Assembly (NCBI GenBank): GCA_946482625.1
Contig: CAMLSH010000227.1
Span: 1-6,433, forward strand
Reading direction: 5' to 3'
Length of the DNA stretch: 6,433 nucleotides
From: an uncultured Opitutaceae bacterium
GTDB lineage: Bacteria; Verrucomicrobiota; Verrucomicrobiae; Opitutales; Opitutaceae
The position numbers and the translations under genes were made by a program. Positions 5,158 through 6,433 of the stretch are shown here, piece by piece; position 1 is the stretch's first letter, and each line of letters starts with the position of its first letter. Below the pieces are notes generated by a model. It saw only the letters and a program-made list of their open reading frames with translations, ran no database searches and was not told where the DNA came from.

Positions 5158-6168
5158 ATGTTTTCAAGGATGAGACTTTTTTTCATGTTACTCGCAGGCT
5201 GCTTGTGTGCGCTGGAGACGCGCGCGGATGTGTTGATTTTCGCCGATGGCGACCGCGTGCAAGGGACCTTCGTGCGACGTGAAAACGGAAAGATTATTTT
5301 TCAGTCGCTGCGTTTTGGAAATCTGAGCGTGCCGGAGAAAGAGGCGACGGTGGAGGTGACCTCGCAGCCGCCGCCGATCGTCGCGCCGATGCCGGCCGAA
5401 GCGCCGGACGAGGCGGAAGCGGAAGAGGAGGTGCCGCCGTCGCTGTACGACCAGATCCTGCTCACGCGTTTTCGGCGCAAGGTCGAGGAAGGTATTGTGC
5501 GTTGGTGGGAGCCGTGGTCGGGGCGGCTCGCGGCTTCGACGGACATCGTGAACGACGCGTCCGAGCGCCGGGTGTTTCTCGCGGAGGGCCGGGTGCGCCG
5601 CAACTGGGCGAAGGACGAGGTCCGCTTGGAAACGCGTTATGAATTTCGCGAGGAAAACGATGTCCGGACGGTGGACTTGATCAAAGGCTCGGGACTCTGG
5701 CGGCATGATTTGAGCCCGCGTTTTTTCGCTTCCTATCGTCCGTTGCTGGAGCGGGACAAGATCAACTCCAACGGATTCCAGCCGTTCCCGTACGTGTTGC
5801 TGCAGCAGCAGCTCGGCGTGGGTGTGCATTTGCTGCGCAAAGAGCGTGTGAAGCTGCGCGCCGGTGTGGCTGAGAACTTTTTCAACGTGTGGTCGCTCGA
5901 TGACGACTCAAAGTCGGCCGATCACATCGAGTCGCTGTTCTTCGAAGCGGAGGCGAGTTTGCCTTGGAGAATCACGATCACGGAGCGCGGCGTCTGGTAT
6001 TACTCGATACGCAACAAGGACGAGGGCTGGGAAAACGAGTTCGAGTTTTCCAAGAAGCTCACGGATTCGCTGAGCCTCGGCGTGCGCCACGAATTTCGTC
6101 AGAACAATCCGGACTCGCGCGTGCAGGATTACGAGCGGCTGCGGTTTTTGATCGGGTACGATTTTTGA
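5158..6168 (+). CDS. Exported DUF481-like outer-membrane beta-barrel protein
   Basis: 336 residues from ATG at 5158, or 332 from ATG at 5170. The export signal is MRLFFMLLAGCLCALETRA (5-23) with a likely cleavage before Asp24; it also contains LAGC (12-15), a lipobox match. Residues 24-66 (DVLIFADGDRVQGTF, NGKIIFQSLRFGNLSVP) resemble the small domain that precedes DUF481 barrels in some bacteria, where a 'gene for a gated surface' role is often presumed but unproven. A Pro/Glu-rich linker (about 71-94) follows. Then come alternating short amphipathic strands with many Arg, Glu, Trp and Tyr residues (RLETRYEFREEND, GVRHEFRQNN), ending LRFLIGYDF with the terminal Phe typical of BAM-inserted barrels. 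An upstream ATG at 4915 is in frame, but the added 81 residues look like untranslated sequence. Substrate and function are unknown. Confidence 0.82.
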   Translation: MFSRMRLFFMLLAGCLCALETRADVLIFADGDRVQGTFVRRENGKIIFQSLRFGNLSVPEKEATVEVTSQPPPIVAPMPAEAPDEAEAEEEVPPSLYDQILLTRFRRKVEEGIVRWWEPWSGRLAASTDIVNDASERRVFLAEGRVRRNWAKDEVRLETRYEFREENDVRTVDLIKGSGLWRHDLSPRFFASYRPLLERDKINSNGFQPFPYVLLQQQLGVGVHLLRKERVKLRAGVAENFFNVWSLDDDSKSADHIESLFFEAEASLPWRITITERGVWYYSIRNKDEGWENEFEFSKKLTDSLSLGVRHEFRQNNPDSRVQDYERLRFLIGYDF

Positions 6169-6181
6169 GGGCGGGCGACGA

Positions 6182-6255
6182 CGCGCGTAGCCGCGTCATT
6201 TTAGGCGCGGAGTGGGTGCAATCGGACCGCGTCTTAAGTGACGCGGCTACACGCG
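6182..6255. repeat. Large palindrome, gtagccgcgt family copy 2
   Basis: gtagccgcgtca (6187-6198) pairs perfectly with tgacgcggctac (6239-6250). After one mismatch the outer bases cgcg/cgcg (6182-6185 with 6252-6255) pair too. Inside is a second small stem, cgcgg/ccgcg (6206-6210 with 6227-6231). The core is the same as in the palindrome at 475-516, but the loop is much longer. It sits between convergent genes, 13 nt after the DUF481-like stop. Confidence 0.75.
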
Positions 6256-6277
6256 GGATCTGCGTATGATGCCGACC

Positions 6278-6305
6278 GGCGCGGCAGGGATAACGCGCCC
6301 TACCT
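6278..6305 (+). repeat. Dispersed repeat taacgcgccctacct family, copy 3
   Basis: 6290-6305 reads ataacgcgccctacct, identical to the minus strand of 1751-1766. Locally ggcgcg (6278-6283) pairs with cgcgcc (6294-6299) around a 10-nt loop. It begins about 22 nt beyond the palindrome at 6182-6255, so both repeat families lie side by side, and it ends 17 nt from the stop of the WD40-like gene. Confidence 0.6.
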
Positions 6306-6322
6306 TCGGAACTGTGCACGGA

Positions 6323-6433
6323 TTACGCTTCGCACTTCAGGACGTAGACGGCGCCTTTTTCGCTGCCGATGGCGAGGTAGGCGTCGTCGGGCGACCACGC
6401 GATCTTCGTGGCGGCGGCGGGCATCTTGATGGT
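6323..6433 (-). CDS. WD40-repeat-like protein, C-terminal end only (5' part outside window)
   Basis: The last 36 codons of a minus-strand gene ending TAA at 6323. The peptide contains KIAWSPDDAYLAIGSEKGAVYVLK, quoted here in part as AWSPDDAYLAIGS and GAVYVL. This is the typical pattern of a WD40 blade: a hydrophobic-WSPD turn, LAxGS, then a Gly and a short beta strand. Blade-ending sequence right at the C-terminus fits a propeller that closes there. WD40 proteins are scaffolds for protein interaction; nothing visible tells the partner. It converges on the DUF481-like gene across a repeat-filled gap. A related propeller type (for example PQQ or TolB-like) cannot be excluded from so short a piece. 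Confidence 0.68.
   Translation of the reverse strand, partial: TIKMPAAATKIAWSPDDAYLAIGSEKGAVYVLKCEA

Overview
This is a GC-rich bacterial window with six protein genes or gene fragments in the usual sense, plus one very short leader-peptide gene. The mix of proteins suggests a diderm bacterium: a TonB-dependent receptor, a DUF481-like outer-membrane barrel, FtsY and a WD40-type protein. The gene style, plus the dispersed gtagccgcgt and taacgcgccctacct palindromes at gene ends, would fit Verrucomicrobiota such as Opitutaceae. That placement is inference, not proven by the sequence.

Layout: (1) 1-429 (+) is the C-terminal part of the SRP receptor FtsY. (2) 430-530 is a convergent gap holding a perfect 19-bp palindrome. 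(3) 531-1523 (-) is a PLP-dependent threonine/serine dehydratase. Its 170-nt upstream leader carries an Ile-rich leader peptide (1603-1692), competing RNA arms and an intrinsic terminator, the full layout of a ribosome-mediated transcription attenuator. (4) 1693-1872 holds two palindromic repeats. (5) 1873-4011 (-) is a ZnuD-like TonB-dependent receptor with a His/Glu-rich loop, and 4196-4513 (-) is a small exported His/Cys-rich protein, together a probable metal (zinc?) uptake locus. (6) 4642-4785 (-) is a 47-residue single-span membrane protein. (7) 4786-5157 is a divergent intergenic region with a few dyads. (8) 5158-6168 (+) is an exported DUF481-like beta-barrel protein. (9) 6169-6322 is a second convergent gap with a large palindrome and another repeat. 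(10) 6323-6433 (-) is the C-terminal end of a WD40-like protein.

The most interesting item is the attenuator. Threonine dehydratase commits threonine to isoleucine synthesis, and the leader peptide contains AMIIGMMIII, so translation through it would sense charged tRNA-Ile. Three GC-rich arms can form mutually exclusive 1:2, 2:3 and 3:4 pairings, the last being the terminator just before the enzyme start codon. The enzyme lacks the C-terminal ACT-like regulatory domain through which classical IlvA is inhibited by isoleucine, so transcription attenuation may be the main feedback loop.

The metal locus is the second cooperative unit. A periplasmic or membrane-tethered His/Cys protein sits directly upstream of an outer-membrane receptor with acidic, histidine-bearing extracellular sequence. 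None of the start codons in the window has a recognisable Shine-Dalgarno sequence.
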